DNA from: Caldalkalibacillus salinus
Lineage (GTDB): Bacteria; Bacillota; Bacilli; Caldalkalibacillales; JCM-10596
Assembly (NCBI RefSeq): GCF_016745835.1
Contig: NZ_JAERVL010000037.1
Coordinates: forward strand, 1 to 36,788
Reading direction: 5' to 3'
DNA: 36,788 nt
The notes under the pieces were generated by a model. That model was not told the DNA's origin. It saw only the letters and a program-made list of their open reading frames with translations, and did no database searches. The translations under genes and the position numbers were made by a program. How positions within the stretch are numbered: the first letter of the stretch is position 1; every line of letters starts with the position of its first letter. Positions 14,484-24,723 of the stretch are shown here, one piece after another.

Positions 14484-16265
14484 TTGTTCAAGTTTGTGAG
14501 CATTAGAAATAAGCTGATTATCCTCCTCCTAGTGATCACCATCGTACCTTTTGGCAGTGCTATTATCGTCACTTATATGTATACAAAAGAATCCTTAACA
14601 GAACAATCCATACAAGAGAATATGAATTTGCTTTATCAAGGGAAAGAAAATATTGAAACGTATCTAAAAGATCTCAATCATTTTAACCTCTCATTGTATC
14701 ACAATCATGATTTTATGAATTATTTGAAAATCAAGCATAAGGTGTCAGACTACGTGTCTATAGGGGCTGTTCATCGAGAGTTGCTTTCGCTCCTATACAG
14801 TGACGACCATATTAACAAAGCGTCGATGTGGATGGTGCGGAATGGAGAGTTATTCTCCGTTTCCAAGCGCTCGACACTCGTATACGAGGAACAGGTAGAC
14901 AGAGTGACCATGACAAAGTATCTACGGGCTAAGGAAGCTCCCTCAGATATGTATACGGAACCCCTTGAGGATGATGAATCTTTTGTCATCTACCGTGCTT
15001 TTCGAGATACGCCTTTAGAAGAGGTGCTGGCCTATATTACCTTAGAGGTTGAAATTAAAAAAATTAATGAACTCAGTCAACGGCTGTACCATGAGGGTGA
15101 AGAGGAATTCTATATACTGACACCAGGTGGACACTTTATTTATCACTCTGAGGAGACAGACAAGGATTTGGCCACATCCTCCTGGATTACCACGCTACTG
15201 CAAACAGACAACATGAGCGGTCATATGACGTGGGAGGATGATACATTTCGGGGTGTGATCGCCTATGATACTGTGACAGACTATGCGGGCCAATGGTTGC
15301 TCGTCAAAAGGATACCTTATCACACACTATATCAAAGTGCTTATGGTGTGGCCCTTATTAATATTCTATTCGGTGTCGTGGGACTTGCACTGGTGATTTT
15401 GGCTACCTTTCTCGTTTCTTTTAGAATCACAAACCCTATTAGAGTACTCGTACAGAACATTAGGCAGGTGGAGCAAGGGACAATGCAAGTGGACTTTCAT
15501 TCACTAGGGAACGATGAGATTGGCATATTAGGTCACCGTTTTAAGCGGATGGTGGAAAAAATACATGATTTGATTAACCGTGAATACAAATTGGAAATAG
15601 AAAATAAGACGAATCAATTGAAAGTCTTGCAGTCTCAAGTTAATCCTCACTTTCTATACAATACACTTCAATCCATTGGGACTAGAGCCCTCAAAAACCA
15701 AGTGCCAGAGATATATAAGTCGTTGACAGATCTTTCTCACCTTATGCGGTACAGTATGAACACGGAGGAACATATTGTCCCACTTAGTAAAGAAGTAGAG
15801 GTGGCCAAAGCGTATCTCCTTCTCCAAAAACAAAGGTTTGGTGATGATCTCTCATACGTGATCGATGCCGATGAGGATATGCTTGATGTTCAAGTGCCTA
15901 AAATGATTCTTCAACCGATCATAGAAAACTACTTTAAACACGGGTTTGATACGCGTGTAGAGCCTGCAAAAATAGAGATCCATTGTCGCCAAACGGGAGA
16001 CTCAATTTTAATTAGCATCGAGGATAATGGCACCGGTGTTTCCGAAGAGCGTCTTCAAATGATACGACAGGATTTAAAGGGGGCATCCCATTCCGGCCAT
16101 AGACACACAGGGATAGGGTTGAAGAATGTGTATACACGCTTACAACTCTATTATACTCATAAGGCGTCACTTATATTAGAAAATACAGATGTCGGAGGCT
16201 TCCGAGTGACCATGACATTCCCGCTAAAATTGGAGGATGGTACATATGAAAGCCATCATCATTGA
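14484..16265 (+). CDS. YesM-type sensor histidine kinase
   Basis: A 593-aa membrane sensor. A first helix near 12-33, an extracytoplasmic sensing domain of about 250 residues and a second helix near 287-311 are followed by a HAMP linker (FRITNPIRVLV onward). The kinase part begins with LQSQVNPHFLYNTLQSIG, where His389 is the expected phosphorylation site of the His_kinase/YesM (LytS-like) class. The ATP-binding domain has IIENYFKHG, EDNGTG and GIGLKNVYTRL. It should sense the sugar or the loaded binding protein and phosphorylate the regulator encoded next. The TTG start follows TAGGAGG. The end overlaps the regulator gene by 20 bases. Confidence 0.93.
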   Translation: MFKFVSIRNKLIILLLVITIVPFGSAIIVTYMYTKESLTEQSIQENMNLLYQGKENIETYLKDLNHFNLSLYHNHDFMNYLKIKHKVSDYVSIGAVHRELLSLLYSDDHINKASMWMVRNGELFSVSKRSTLVYEEQVDRVTMTKYLRAKEAPSDMYTEPLEDDESFVIYRAFRDTPLEEVLAYITLEVEIKKINELSQRLYHEGEEEFYILTPGGHFIYHSEETDKDLATSSWITTLLQTDNMSGHMTWEDDTFRGVIAYDTVTDYAGQWLLVKRIPYHTLYQSAYGVALINILFGVVGLALVILATFLVSFRITNPIRVLVQNIRQVEQGTMQVDFHSLGNDEIGILGHRFKRMVEKIHDLINREYKLEIENKTNQLKVLQSQVNPHFLYNTLQSIGTRALKNQVPEIYKSLTDLSHLMRYSMNTEEHIVPLSKEVEVAKAYLLLQKQRFGDDLSYVIDADEDMLDVQVPKMILQPIIENYFKHGFDTRVEPAKIEIHCRQTGDSILISIEDNGTGVSEERLQMIRQDLKGASHSGHRHTGIGLKNVYTRLQLYYTHKASLILENTDVGGFRVTMTFPLKLEDGTYESHHH

Positions 16266-17844
16266 TGACGAAAAACATGTACGGGAAGGACTTCACTTAT
16301 TAGCCGAGTGGGACGCAGTTGGTATACAAGAGGTGTTAGAAGCTTGTGATGGTCACGGGGCGATTCAGCTTATCAAGGAGCATCGGCCTGATATTATATT
16401 TACAGATATGCGTATGCCCCAACTAGACGGTGTCGCCCTATTAAACTGGCTACATGAGGCTAACATGGGGGCAAAAGTCATCGTGGTCAGTGGCTATGAT
16501 GATTTCAAGTATACGAAACATGCGATCACCTGTGGTAGCTTTGATTATTTACTCAAACCGATCGATATGCATGAATTGAATACAACGTTGAGAAAAGCCG
16601 TTGAAGCCAAAAGGCTGGACGACAAGGATAAGCTAGATAACAGGAAAAGCGCATCATCAGACGAATTGTATCGCTTGCTAAGAGAAGCGTTAGGTAGACG
16701 AAGGTTGTCTGAGGAGACCATACACTTACTGAGACGCGAACAGGACCTAAATGTGGATCCATCTTTTTACCAATTAGCGGTGTTGTCTCTGACAACGTTC
16801 GCAGAACAAAAGCCCATGCACGGTCTAAAGGAAATGCCTTACGAGAAAGTGCTCTCTATATGTAACGACGTCTTACGGTCATTCACTGCAGGAATCGCCT
16901 TTCCTCACAATCGAGTGGAAGGAGAAGTGATTTTCTTCTTTGCTAAACCGCGTCATATAGACAGCATCGTACGTCAGGCGGTACACAACATCCATCGCAA
17001 CTTGATGCTCAAGTGTTATGTTGGTGTTGGCCCCTCTGTCCATCGTTTAGATCATGCGTATGAGGGAGCCAAGGATGCTTTGTATAGAACGAATCTACTC
17101 GATGATGCACACCACACAAAAGCGTGTGTATGGTCGTCTCATGAAAACGCGACTAGCAAGACAGAAGAAGAGGTAATCCATTTACTTGATTACGCTGATG
17201 ACATGAAATGGGCCATACAAAGTGGTCGGACGGAGCAAATAGATGCTATACTAGACGATATCTTTGCCACTTTCTCTGAGCAATCATACTTTTCACTTGA
17301 GCAACTTCGTGTGTGGGAGAAACAATTTGATATACTCAAAGAGCATTGGTTGAAGGAATGTGAACAAGGCGAGCAGGACGGATTATATCGAGGGACAGAC
17401 TACTGGCACGCTGATGGCCGTTTCTCCTTTAAAGCTTTCCAAGAGGAAAAGAGAAAAGAGTTTAATAGTCTCATGGTATGTTTTTCTGATAGCGGTTTCA
17501 ATAAGGAAAGAACATGCGTCCAGGACATTGAAGCGTATATCCGTCAGCATTATGAAAAGGATATCAAGCTACAAGACATAGCTGATCAATTCTTCTTGAG
17601 CAAAGAGTATATTTCCAGGAAGTTTAAACAAGTCTATCACAAAACCATGACAGATTATGTGAACAGTCTCCGTGTAGAAAAAGCAAAGGTGTTGCTCCAA
17701 AACCCTCATTACAAGATATATGAGGTGGCTGAAAAAGTCGGATATCAGAATGACAAATATTTCTCAAAGGTCTTTAAAAGATTGGAGGGTATGACCCCAA
17801 AGGCGTACCAAAATCAATACAATCAGGAGGGGAATCAATGTTAA
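16246..17844 (+). CDS. YesN-type response regulator with AraC-type DNA-binding domain
   Basis: The ATG at 16246 is preferred over the in-frame ATG at 16237 because TTGGAGG lies at proper distance. The receiver domain has Asp7/Asp8, phosphorylation site Asp54 (FTDMRMP), Ser82 and Lys104 (LLKP). A middle region of about 300 residues, without a clear motif, links to two C-terminal AraC-type helix-turn-helices: [20 protein letters not shown] and [14 protein letters not shown], then [20 protein letters not shown] and GMTPKAYQ. Partner of the upstream kinase, it likely activates the sugar operon from 11147. It overlaps the kinase gene at its start and the ThuA-like gene at its end (7 bases). Confidence 0.93.
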   Translation: MKAIIIDDEKHVREGLHLLAEWDAVGIQEVLEACDGHGAIQLIKEHRPDIIFTDMRMPQLDGVALLNWLHEANMGAKVIVVSGYDDFKYTKHAITCGSFDYLLKPIDMHELNTTLRKAVEAKRLDDKDKLDNRKSASSDELYRLLREALGRRRLSEETIHLLRREQDLNVDPSFYQLAVLSLTTFAEQKPMHGLKEMPYEKVLSICNDVLRSFTAGIAFPHNRVEGEVIFFFAKPRHIDSIVRQAVHNIHRNLMLKCYVGVGPSVHRLDHAYEGAKDALYRTNLLDDAHHTKACVWSSHENATSKTEEEVIHLLDYADDMKWAIQSGRTEQIDAILDDIFATFSEQSYFSLEQLRVWEKQFDILKEHWLKECEQGEQDGLYRGTDYWHADGRFSFKAFQEEKRKEFNSLMVCFSDSGFNKERTCVQDIEAYIRQHYEKDIKLQDIADQFFLSKEYISRKFKQVYHKTMTDYVNSLRVEKAKVLLQNPHYKIYEVAEKVGYQNDKYFSKVFKRLEGMTPKAYQNQYNQEGNQC

Positions 17845-18569
17845 ACATTACCGTTTGGAATGAAAATCGCCATGAACAGAATAATCCTAAAGTACGTGAC
17901 ATATATCCCAATGGTATCCACGGTGCCATCGCCGGTTTTTTACAAGATGAGGGACTTAAGACCAGAACAGCTACCCTAGATGAAGAAGCACATGGACTTT
18001 CTGAACAAGTCCTGCAAGAGACAGACGTCCTGATATGGTGGGGGCATCTCGCCCATGACGAAGTCGACGATCTCATCGTGGAGAACATCAAGAAACGTGT
18101 CCTAGAGGGGATGGGCCTCATCGTGTTACATTCTGGTCATCACTCTAAAATCTTCCGCTCACTGATGGGAACAACGTGTGACCTGAAATGGCGGGAAGCG
18201 GATGAGACTGAGCGTGTGTGGGTAGTGGATCCCAGTCACCCCATTGTGGAAGGCATCGGAGAGTATATTGAATTGGAAAAAGAGGAGATGTATGGCGAGC
18301 ATTTTGACATCCCTGCTCCCGATCAGCTGGTATTCCTAAGTTGGTTTGAAGGGGGAGAAGTATTTAGGAGTGGGTGTACATACCAGCGAGGACAAGGTAA
18401 AATTTTCTATTTTCGACCTGGACACGAAACTTACCCAACTTACCATCAACCCGATGTTCAACGCATCATCCAAAATGCAGTGCAGTGGGTAGCTCCAATT
18501 GAGCGCCCTGCACCTGTATACGGCAACGCTCAACCGATTGAGCACATTAAAGTCAAGCAACAAGATTAA
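17838..18569 (+). CDS. ThuA-like protein (trehalose-utilisation family)
   Basis: A 243-aa protein of the ThuA family, with a class I glutamine-amidotransferase-like fold. Typical parts are ITVWNEN at the start, [27 protein letters not shown] (conserved SGHH) and [20 protein letters not shown] near the end. In rhizobia ThuA acts with the dehydrogenase ThuB on trehalose and related disaccharides by forming 3-keto sugars. Here it is followed by two Gfo/Idh dehydrogenases and two TIM-barrel enzymes, consistent with a keto-glycoside pathway. The ATG follows CAGGAGGGG and overlaps the regulator gene by seven bases, so the regulator and enzymes are one operon. Exact reaction unknown. Confidence 0.87.
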   Translation: MLNITVWNENRHEQNNPKVRDIYPNGIHGAIAGFLQDEGLKTRTATLDEEAHGLSEQVLQETDVLIWWGHLAHDEVDDLIVENIKKRVLEGMGLIVLHSGHHSKIFRSLMGTTCDLKWREADETERVWVVDPSHPIVEGIGEYIELEKEEMYGEHFDIPAPDQLVFLSWFEGGEVFRSGCTYQRGQGKIFYFRPGHETYPTYHQPDVQRIIQNAVQWVAPIERPAPVYGNAQPIEHIKVKQQD

Positions 18570-18634
18570 TGCGATCATACCATTAAAAGGGAGACATTCT
18601 AATTAAAAATGGATAATGGATAGGGGGAAAAGAC

Positions 18635-19390
18635 GTGCTGAAAAAACCGATAGGCCTTCAGCTGTACACCTTAAGGAAGGAGTGCGAACAGGATTTTATT
18701 GGAACGTTAGAGAAGGTGGCAACGCTAGGATTTGAAGGCGTCGAGTTTGCTGGGTATTATGACCTCGAGGCGCAAACCTTAAAAAGTGTCCTTGAACATC
18801 TTGGAATGCAAGCGGTTGCCAGTCATATACCACTACATGAACTGGAGAAAAATCTAGATAAGGTCATCGCCTACCAACATGTCATCGGCAGTCGAAGAAT
18901 GGTATGTCCTTATTTACCATCAGATAGGCGAACAGAAGAAGACTACCGACAACTGGTAGACTTACTCAATCGTATTGGGGAGACCTGTGACAGAGAGGGC
19001 ATCACATTCTGTTACCACAACCACGACTTTGAACTTCGTCGTCTGTCAGACAACCGAACAGCGCTCGACATGTTGCTGGATGAAACAAACCCGGCTTATG
19101 TACATGCCGAACTGGACATCTTTTGGCTCAAGCGTGCAGGTCATGACCCCGTTCAGTGGATTAAAAAATATCAAGGACGTACCCCTTTGATTCACTTGAA
19201 AGATATGACATCAGATGCTGACGAAACCTTTGCTGAACTGGGGACAGGAGGAATAGACCTCCAAGGTGTTTTGAAGCAAGAGCCCAATGCTGGCGTTGAA
19301 TGGTGGATTGTCGAACAAGATGTCTGTCAGCGCCCGGCACTAGAAAGTGTGGACATCAGTTTAAGATATTTGCATCACTTACGAGACTAG
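18635..19390 (+). CDS. TIM-barrel sugar isomerase/epimerase (first)
   Basis: A 251-aa xylose-isomerase-like TIM barrel. IGLQLYTLR starts the first strand. Likely metal ligands are Glu in CYHNHDFE, Asp in HAELDIFWL, His in PLIHLKDM and Glu in WWIVEQD. The family includes sugar epimerases, isomerases and 3-keto-sugar enzymes such as YcjR; the specific substrate cannot be told. The GTG start follows GGGGGAAAAGAC. It precedes a Gfo/Idh dehydrogenase by 27 bases. Together with the paralogous-fold enzyme at 21651 it suggests two steps on related sugar intermediates. Confidence 0.88.
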   Translation: MLKKPIGLQLYTLRKECEQDFIGTLEKVATLGFEGVEFAGYYDLEAQTLKSVLEHLGMQAVASHIPLHELEKNLDKVIAYQHVIGSRRMVCPYLPSDRRTEEDYRQLVDLLNRIGETCDREGITFCYHNHDFELRRLSDNRTALDMLLDETNPAYVHAELDIFWLKRAGHDPVQWIKKYQGRTPLIHLKDMTSDADETFAELGTGGIDLQGVLKQEPNAGVEWWIVEQDVCQRPALESVDISLRYLHHLRD

Positions 19391-19417
19391 TTGAAAGCCA
19401 TAGAAGGAGGTCATAAT

Positions 19418-20443
19418 ATGAGTAAATTAAAAGTAGGCGTAATCGGATGTGGGAGTATAGCTAAACATCGTCACTTACCAGAGTATCACCATAATCAAGA
19501 AGTAGAGATCGTGGCTCTCTGTGACATTGTACAAAGCCGTGTAAACGAACTAGCAGACGAATACGGGGCCCAAGCGTACACAGATTATCACACATTGCTA
19601 GCAGAAGCGGATGTGGATGCTGTGAGCGTGTGTACACCTAATGCCTTGCACGCGCCTGTCTCTATTGATGCCTTACAAGCGGGGAAACACGTTTTATGCG
19701 AGAAGCCCATGGCTACTTCGCGTGAAGAGGCTAAGAGGATGATTGAGACGGCCAAACAGTATGATAAAAAACTAATGATTGCACATAACCAGCGTTTTGT
19801 TCCCTCCCATCAAAAAGCGAAAACGTTTATTGAGCAGGGTGAACTGGGGAAAATATATAGCTTTAGAACTACCTTTGGTCATGGTGGACCTGAGGGTTGG
19901 AGTGCAGACGGTAAACATAGCTGGTTTTTTAAAAAAGATCAGGCGTACGTCGGCGCCATGGGGGATTTAGGGGTCCATAAAACAGACCTATTACGTTATC
20001 TACTAGGAGAAGAATTCGTTGAAGTGGGTGGATTCGTTGAAACCACGGCAAAGGAACATGCTGACGTTGATGACACAGCCGTGTGCGTATTAAAAACGGA
20101 AAGCAATGTTATTGGCACACTTGCAGCCAGTTGGTCATACGTGTCAAGCGAGGACAACTCTACCATAATCTATGGTGAGCGTGGCATTATGCGTTTAGAA
20201 GACGACCCTGTCCATTCTCTTGTCATTCAGTACAAAGACGGTGAGGTGCTTAAGTACGAGTTGGGCGGCATTCAAACGAATGAGAATGGCGGACAGACGA
20301 ATTCACACGTCATTGACCATTTCGTGGCGGCAGTTGTTCAAGACGTTGAACCTCCCGTTACAGGGGAAGAGGGTATGAAGTCGCTGCAAGTCATATTATC
20401 CGTACTTGAGGCGAGTGAGAACAAGCGCATTGTTAGCATATAG
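19418..20443 (+). CDS. Gfo/Idh/MocA-family sugar dehydrogenase (first)
   Basis: The start is the ATG at 19418 behind GAAGGAGG, not the TTG at 19391. The 341-aa protein has an N-terminal Rossmann fold with VGVIGCGSIA for NAD(P), the EKP motif at 95-97 (Lys96 catalytic) and GDLGVHKTD with Asp183 and His187, the usual acid/base pair of this family. It should oxidise or reduce a hydroxyl of a sugar or glycoside, often at C3. It is the first of two such enzymes in the operon (next at 20506), an arrangement that allows oxidation and re-reduction of the same sugar. Confidence 0.9.
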   Translation: MSKLKVGVIGCGSIAKHRHLPEYHHNQEVEIVALCDIVQSRVNELADEYGAQAYTDYHTLLAEADVDAVSVCTPNALHAPVSIDALQAGKHVLCEKPMATSREEAKRMIETAKQYDKKLMIAHNQRFVPSHQKAKTFIEQGELGKIYSFRTTFGHGGPEGWSADGKHSWFFKKDQAYVGAMGDLGVHKTDLLRYLLGEEFVEVGGFVETTAKEHADVDDTAVCVLKTESNVIGTLAASWSYVSSEDNSTIIYGERGIMRLEDDPVHSLVIQYKDGEVLKYELGGIQTNENGGQTNSHVIDHFVAAVVQDVEPPVTGEEGMKSLQVILSVLEASENKRIVSI

Positions 20444-20505
20444 ACCTCATCTTTTATAAGTGAGTACAAATATGTGGCGAGATGAAATAGAAAGGAAGGA
20501 CTAGC

Positions 20506-21543
20506 ATGAAGAAACTTCGAATGGGGATTATCGGAGCAGGTGGTATTGCTCAACAAAGGCATATACCGGCTTATCACGCGTTGCAGGATCAAGTGTCGTT
20601 AATCGCCGTATGTGATGTTAACAAAGAAACGGCTGAGCATGTGAGTCGCACCTACAACATTGAGAAAGTCTTTACACGTTATGAAGATCTGCTAGACGAA
20701 GTAGATGCTGTAACGATATGTACGCCCAACAAGTTTCATGCCGACATCACGATTGCAGCCCTTAAGGCGGGTGTGCATGTCTTATGTGAGAAGCCGATGG
20801 CTATGAATACCGAGGAATGTGAAGCCATGGTAACAGCGGCCAATGAGTCCGACGCCATCCTCTCCATTGGTTACCACTATCGTTTTATGCAAGATTCACG
20901 GGCAGCCCAAACCTTGATCAGACATAACGAGATTGGTACGCCTTTCGTGGCTAGAGCGCAAGCACTGAGAAAAAGAAAAGTACCAGGATGGGGTGTCTTT
21001 ACGAACAAAAGCCTCCAAGGAGGAGGCAGTCTCATCGATTACGGGTGTCACTATCTCGACCTTTCCTTATGGCTCCTAGGGCAACCTCAACCTGTTGAGG
21101 TTTTAGGGCAAGCGTACAATCATCTGAGCAAGATGCCCGGTCAAGTGAATCAGTGGGGGTCATTTGATCACGAGACCTTCGATGTTGATGATCATGTGAC
21201 CGCTTATATCACCTTTGATAACGGCGCGTCGTTAACATTTGAAACTTCATGGGCAGCCAATATAGAAAAAGACGTTGAAAGCCTGAGCATATCCGGTCAG
21301 AAGGGAGGCGTTGACTTGTTCCCTCTGCACTTGAACCAAGCCAAGCACGGGATGTTGATTAATAGTCAAGCAGACTGGTTGCCTGGAGAGGAAGACCCTG
21401 GCAAGGCTCTCGTCCATAATTTTATTCAAAGTTGTCTTGGAAACGAGACGCCCGTTGTAAAACCGGAGGAAGCGTTGCAGGTGACAAGAATCATTGATGC
21501 CATATATAAGAGTAGTCACTCAGGTCGAAGTGTCAGACTATAA
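20506..21543 (+). CDS. Gfo/Idh/MocA-family sugar dehydrogenase (second)
   Basis: A 345-aa paralogue of the preceding dehydrogenase. GIIGAGGIAQQRH forms the nucleotide site, CEKPMAM contains Lys96, and DYGCHYLDLS carries Asp178 and His182. The C-terminal beta-sheet domain has FDVDDHVTAYITFDNGASL, typical of glycoside-active members. The two copies share motif positions but differ substantially, especially after residue 120, so they probably have different substrates or opposite roles. The ATG follows GAAAGGAAGGA. The gap to the next gene is 107 bp, with a weak AAGCC/GGCTT hairpin but no clear terminator. Confidence 0.9.
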   Translation: MKKLRMGIIGAGGIAQQRHIPAYHALQDQVSLIAVCDVNKETAEHVSRTYNIEKVFTRYEDLLDEVDAVTICTPNKFHADITIAALKAGVHVLCEKPMAMNTEECEAMVTAANESDAILSIGYHYRFMQDSRAAQTLIRHNEIGTPFVARAQALRKRKVPGWGVFTNKSLQGGGSLIDYGCHYLDLSLWLLGQPQPVEVLGQAYNHLSKMPGQVNQWGSFDHETFDVDDHVTAYITFDNGASLTFETSWAANIEKDVESLSISGQKGGVDLFPLHLNQAKHGMLINSQADWLPGEEDPGKALVHNFIQSCLGNETPVVKPEEALQVTRIIDAIYKSSHSGRSVRL

Positions 21544-21650
21544 GCCCCCTTAAGGTAAGAGGCTTTAGTCTACAAGCCATCCGTTAAAGTTTTTTTCATT
21601 ATAAACCACTGGTGGCATATCATTTCATTTAATGAGAGGAGAGGAGCAGC

Positions 21651-22619
21651 ATGAAGGTAGGCGTTTTTACCGTATTATTTGCACAAAAGAGTTTTGAAGA
21701 CATGCTAGATTACGTCCAACAGTCTGGTCTGAAGGCGGTCGAGATCGGAACAGGGGGATATCCTGGTCACGCACATTGTGATAGGGATGCCCTACTCGAA
21801 AGCGAGGAAAAACGACGCGATTATTTAGACAAGGTAACGGCGAGAGGATTGGAGATCAGTGCCTTTAGTTGTCATGGGAACCCGATATCTCCTGACACCG
21901 CTTTTGCCGAAGAATCTCGACAGGCCCTAAGAAAAACGATACAACTGGCAAGTCAAATGGACGTCCCTGTAGTAAACTGTTTTTCAGGGACAGCGGGGGA
22001 CCATGAACAGGCTAAATACCCCAACTGGCCAGTGACACCTTGGCCCAACGAATATGGGGATATCCTGAAATGGCAATGGGAGGAAAAACTCATACCGTAC
22101 TGGAAAGAAATAGGGGCATTTGCACAGGCACACGGGGTTAAAATTGGTCTGGAACTACATGGGGGATTCTTAGTACATACGCCTCATACGATGCTTAAAC
22201 TCAGAGAAGCGACGTGTGAAGCGATCGGAGCGAACCTTGATCCAAGTCATCTGTGGTGGCAAGGGATCGATCCTGTCGCTGCCATTAAGATATTAGGTCA
22301 AGCCAATGCGATTCATCATTTCCATGCCAAAGACACGTACATCGACCAAGACAACGTGAATATGTATGGCTTGGTCGATATGCAACCATACGGTGAAGTC
22401 CAAACGAGAGCTTGGACCTTTAGGTCAGTGGGGTGTGGGCATAGTATGCAAGAATGGTCAGACATGATAAGTGCTTTACGAACGTACGGCTACGATCATG
22501 TGGTAAGTATTGAACATGAGGACCCAATTATGTCCATTGAGGAAGGGTTTGCAAGAGCAGTTAAAAACCTCAACGACATCATCATTGAAGAGCAGCCTTC
22601 AGACATGTGGTGGGTTTAA
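21651..22619 (+). CDS. TIM-barrel sugar isomerase/epimerase (second)
   Basis: A 322-aa xylose-isomerase-like barrel, larger than the first one. VGVFTVLFAQKSFEDML begins the fold. Likely metal ligands are Glu in IGLELHGGF, Asp in ANLDPSHLWW, His in HFHAKDTYID and Glu in SIEHEDP. The DPSHLWWQGID and HAKDT segments are strongly conserved in a subfamily that accompanies Gfo/Idh dehydrogenases. Trp-rich stretches (NWPVTPWPNEYGD) may shape a glycoside pocket. It is the last gene of the locus, behind a GAGGAGAGGAG ribosome site, and its stop overlaps a convergent minus-strand gene by four bases. Confidence 0.88.
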   Translation: MKVGVFTVLFAQKSFEDMLDYVQQSGLKAVEIGTGGYPGHAHCDRDALLESEEKRRDYLDKVTARGLEISAFSCHGNPISPDTAFAEESRQALRKTIQLASQMDVPVVNCFSGTAGDHEQAKYPNWPVTPWPNEYGDILKWQWEEKLIPYWKEIGAFAQAHGVKIGLELHGGFLVHTPHTMLKLREATCEAIGANLDPSHLWWQGIDPVAAIKILGQANAIHHFHAKDTYIDQDNVNMYGLVDMQPYGEVQTRAWTFRSVGCGHSMQEWSDMISALRTYGYDHVVSIEHEDPIMSIEEGFARAVKNLNDIIIEEQPSDMWWV

Positions 22620-22843
22620 GGCTCTAGTACACCGGTCCCTTTACATCTAGGACAGTTATAATCCTCTTCATTGGCGCCCAAAAAGCTAATGCCCGTATAA
22701 CTAGCACCTATATAATCGTGGAATAGTAGCGTATTCGTGCCATGACCTTTACACGTTGGACACAAGTCTTCATGTTGACCTTCATCGGAAGGGATTGACG
22801 TATCACTCGGTTTAAAAACATTGAGCAAGCGTTTCCAGAACAT
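22616..22843 (-). CDS. Small DnaJ-type zinc-finger protein
   Basis: The frame opens at 22861 with GTG, but AAGGAG lies inside those codons and points to the ATG at 22843, giving 75 aa. CPTCKGHG and CPRCKGTG, 36 residues apart, are the CxxCxGxG pairs of the DnaJ central domain and would bind one zinc. There is no J domain, so it is not a DnaJ. Such stand-alone mini zinc fingers occur in bacilli and may act as small chaperone-like or RNA/protein-binding factors. It is convergent with the sugar operon and overlaps its stop codon. Confidence 0.75.
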   Translation of the reverse strand: MFWKRLLNVFKPSDTSIPSDEGQHEDLCPTCKGHGTNTLLFHDYIGASYTGISFLGANEEDYNCPRCKGTGVLEP

Positions 22844-22985
22844 AGGCTTATTCTCCTTCACTCTTTTTATATCTTATGATGGACGAACTTTGATGTGTTC
22901 ATACACGTGCCCCTCGTTTTAATGTGTTTACCTTCGGGTATAGCCATTGTACAACCAGGATTAAAACTTTGAGGAGGGCTGTAAG

Positions 22986-23138
22986 ATGAGTATGGAAAGG
23001 AAGAGCGAAGGAAAAGAGCTATCACTAGATCGTATGCATCAGGTCGATCGAATGATAGATGAAGGCCTTGGTGCAGGACGTATTGTGGAAGAACACGATA
23101 AAGCAAAATTAAAATCTGCACTAGCTGAGCAGGACTAA
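22986..23138 (+). CDS. Hypothetical 50-aa protein
   Basis: An ATG at 22986 preceded by GAGGAGGG opens 50 codons (MSMERKSEGKELSLDRMHQV, then DRMIDEGLGAGRIVEEHDKA). It is charged and helical with a Gly-rich turn (EGLGAGR), no signal peptide. The strong ribosome site and coding-like composition support it. It lies between the DnaJ-type gene and the odh operon, before a bidirectional terminator. I do not recognise it. Confidence 0.6.
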   Translation: MSMERKSEGKELSLDRMHQVDRMIDEGLGAGRIVEEHDKAKLKSALAEQD

Positions 23139-23222
23139 CAAAAGAGAAAACGACCTTAAGGTTGAGAGGGACCACAGAGACGTGTCTGCAGAGATTGCAG
23201 GGGGTAGAAAATAGGAAATCAT

Positions 23223-23260
23223 AAAAAGAGACGAGCTTGTCAATGAGCTCGTCTCTTTTT
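23223..23260. terminator. Strong bidirectional terminator
   Basis: A perfect 15-bp stem (23223-23237 with 23246-23260), core GAGACGAGCT/AGCTCGTCTC, with an 8-nt loop and T tracts on both strands. It can end the small plus-strand ORF and the odhAB operon. A second imperfect hairpin with eight T (about 23266-23296) lies next to it on the plus strand. Confidence 0.9.
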
Positions 23261-23313
23261 ATGGAGAAAGCCACCGTACGAGGTGACTTTTTTTTAATCC
23301 CATTTTGTCAAAT

Positions 23314-24687
23314 CTAGCCCTCAAGTAGAAGTGTTTCCGGGTCCTCTAATAACGTTTTGACCTTGACAAGGAAACTTACAGCATCGCGTCCATCCACGAT
23401 ACGATGGTCATAAGAGAGAGCTATATACATCATCGGTCTGTTTTCCCAATGATCATCATCTATGGCCACGGGTCGCTTCTGAATGGTGTGCATACCGAGT
23501 ATGCCGACTTGAGGTGCGTTGAGGATCGGCGTGGAGAACAGAGAGCCAAATACGCCGCCATTTGTAATGGTAAATGTCCCCCCTTGAATGTCCTCCAACG
23601 ATAACGTATTGTCTCTTGCTTTCTGAGCCAGCGTGGCTATCTCTTTTTCTATCTGTGCAAAGTTTAAGCGGTCGGCATGGCGTACGACTGGCACGACGAG
23701 TCCTTCCTTCGCTGATACGGCTACACCGATGTCATAAAACTTTTTAATCAGAATGTCATTCCCTTGTATTTCAGCATTGAGTAAGGGGTAGTCCTTTAAA
23801 GCTCCGATGACAGCTTTAGTGAAAAAGGACATAAAGCCTAGGTTCACATCGTATTTGTCTTTAAAGGCATCTTTACGCCTCTTTCTGACAGCCATAATGG
23901 CACTCATATCTACTTCATTAAAAGTAGTCAGCATAGCGGCCTGTTGTTGGGCTTGCACTAAGTGATTAGCAATCGTTTGTCTCCGACGTGACATTCTTTG
24001 TCGTTCAATGGGCCGATCGGTGTGAACAGACTCCGTTTTGTTTTGGAGATTTTCGCTATGATTTGCTTGATCCTTTACTTGTATATCCTCAGGCTGGCTA
24101 TGATGAGCCTGTTCCGTTTCTGAACGGGCTTCCTGGTTCATATAGGACTGAACATCCTCGAGTGTGACCCTTCCCATCGGGTCTTGTGGCAAGTTTTTCA
24201 AATCTATTCCTTTGTCCCGAGCAAGTTTTCGTGCTGCAGGGGAGATTGCCGCAGGTTCTGCAGCACGCCCTTCGGTTTCTACTTCATTTTCTTCTGCAAT
24301 TTCTTTTCCTTCTTTATCTTGTTTATGCACGGATTCTGTGTCTTTAGCTCCGTGCTTCAATTGATCATCTTGTGTGATGGCATTATTACTGCCGTTATGT
24401 TGGTCGTTCTTTTGTGCCTTTGTTTGTGAGCGGGTACTATGATTGGCTTCTTTTGCCTCTTCTAAGGTCGCTATGGTATCTCCCACTTCTACTGTTTCTT
24501 CGGCTTGTTTGAGAATGTCGCCGATGATGCCATCGTGTTCAGCCATGACTTCCATATTCACCTTATCCGTCTCTAACTCACAGACGATATCTCCTGCGCT
24601 GACGTGGTCACCTGGTTGCACAACCCATTGGGATATCGTCCCTTCAGTAATAGACTCTCCTAGTTCGGGCACCTTGATTTCGATCAT
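23314..24687 (-). CDS. odhB: 2-oxoglutarate dehydrogenase E2, dihydrolipoyl succinyltransferase
   Basis: The 457-aa E2 core of the 2-oxoglutarate dehydrogenase complex, which moves the succinyl group to CoA in the TCA cycle. The N-terminal lipoyl domain (1-77) has Lys42 in ETDKVNMEV as the lipoylation site. A long Gln/Glu/Lys-rich linker leads to the E1/E3-binding domain ([20 protein letters not shown]), then a second linker and the catalytic domain from about 225, with the active site [13 protein letters not shown] (His428, Asp432). The start follows AAAGGAGG. It lies 36 bp downstream of odhA on the same strand and shares its transcript. Confidence 0.95.
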   Translation of the reverse strand: MIEIKVPELGESITEGTISQWVVQPGDHVSAGDIVCELETDKVNMEVMAEHDGIIGDILKQAEETVEVGDTIATLEEAKEANHSTRSQTKAQKNDQHNGSNNAITQDDQLKHGAKDTESVHKQDKEGKEIAEENEVETEGRAAEPAAISPAARKLARDKGIDLKNLPQDPMGRVTLEDVQSYMNQEARSETEQAHHSQPEDIQVKDQANHSENLQNKTESVHTDRPIERQRMSRRRQTIANHLVQAQQQAAMLTTFNEVDMSAIMAVRKRRKDAFKDKYDVNLGFMSFFTKAVIGALKDYPLLNAEIQGNDILIKKFYDIGVAVSAKEGLVVPVVRHADRLNFAQIEKEIATLAQKARDNTLSLEDIQGGTFTITNGGVFGSLFSTPILNAPQVGILGMHTIQKRPVAIDDDHWENRPMMYIALSYDHRIVDGRDAVSFLVKVKTLLEDPETLLLEG

Positions 24688-24723
24688 GGTTTTAACCTCC
24701 TTTTGAGAGTGGGGGGCTTAAGA

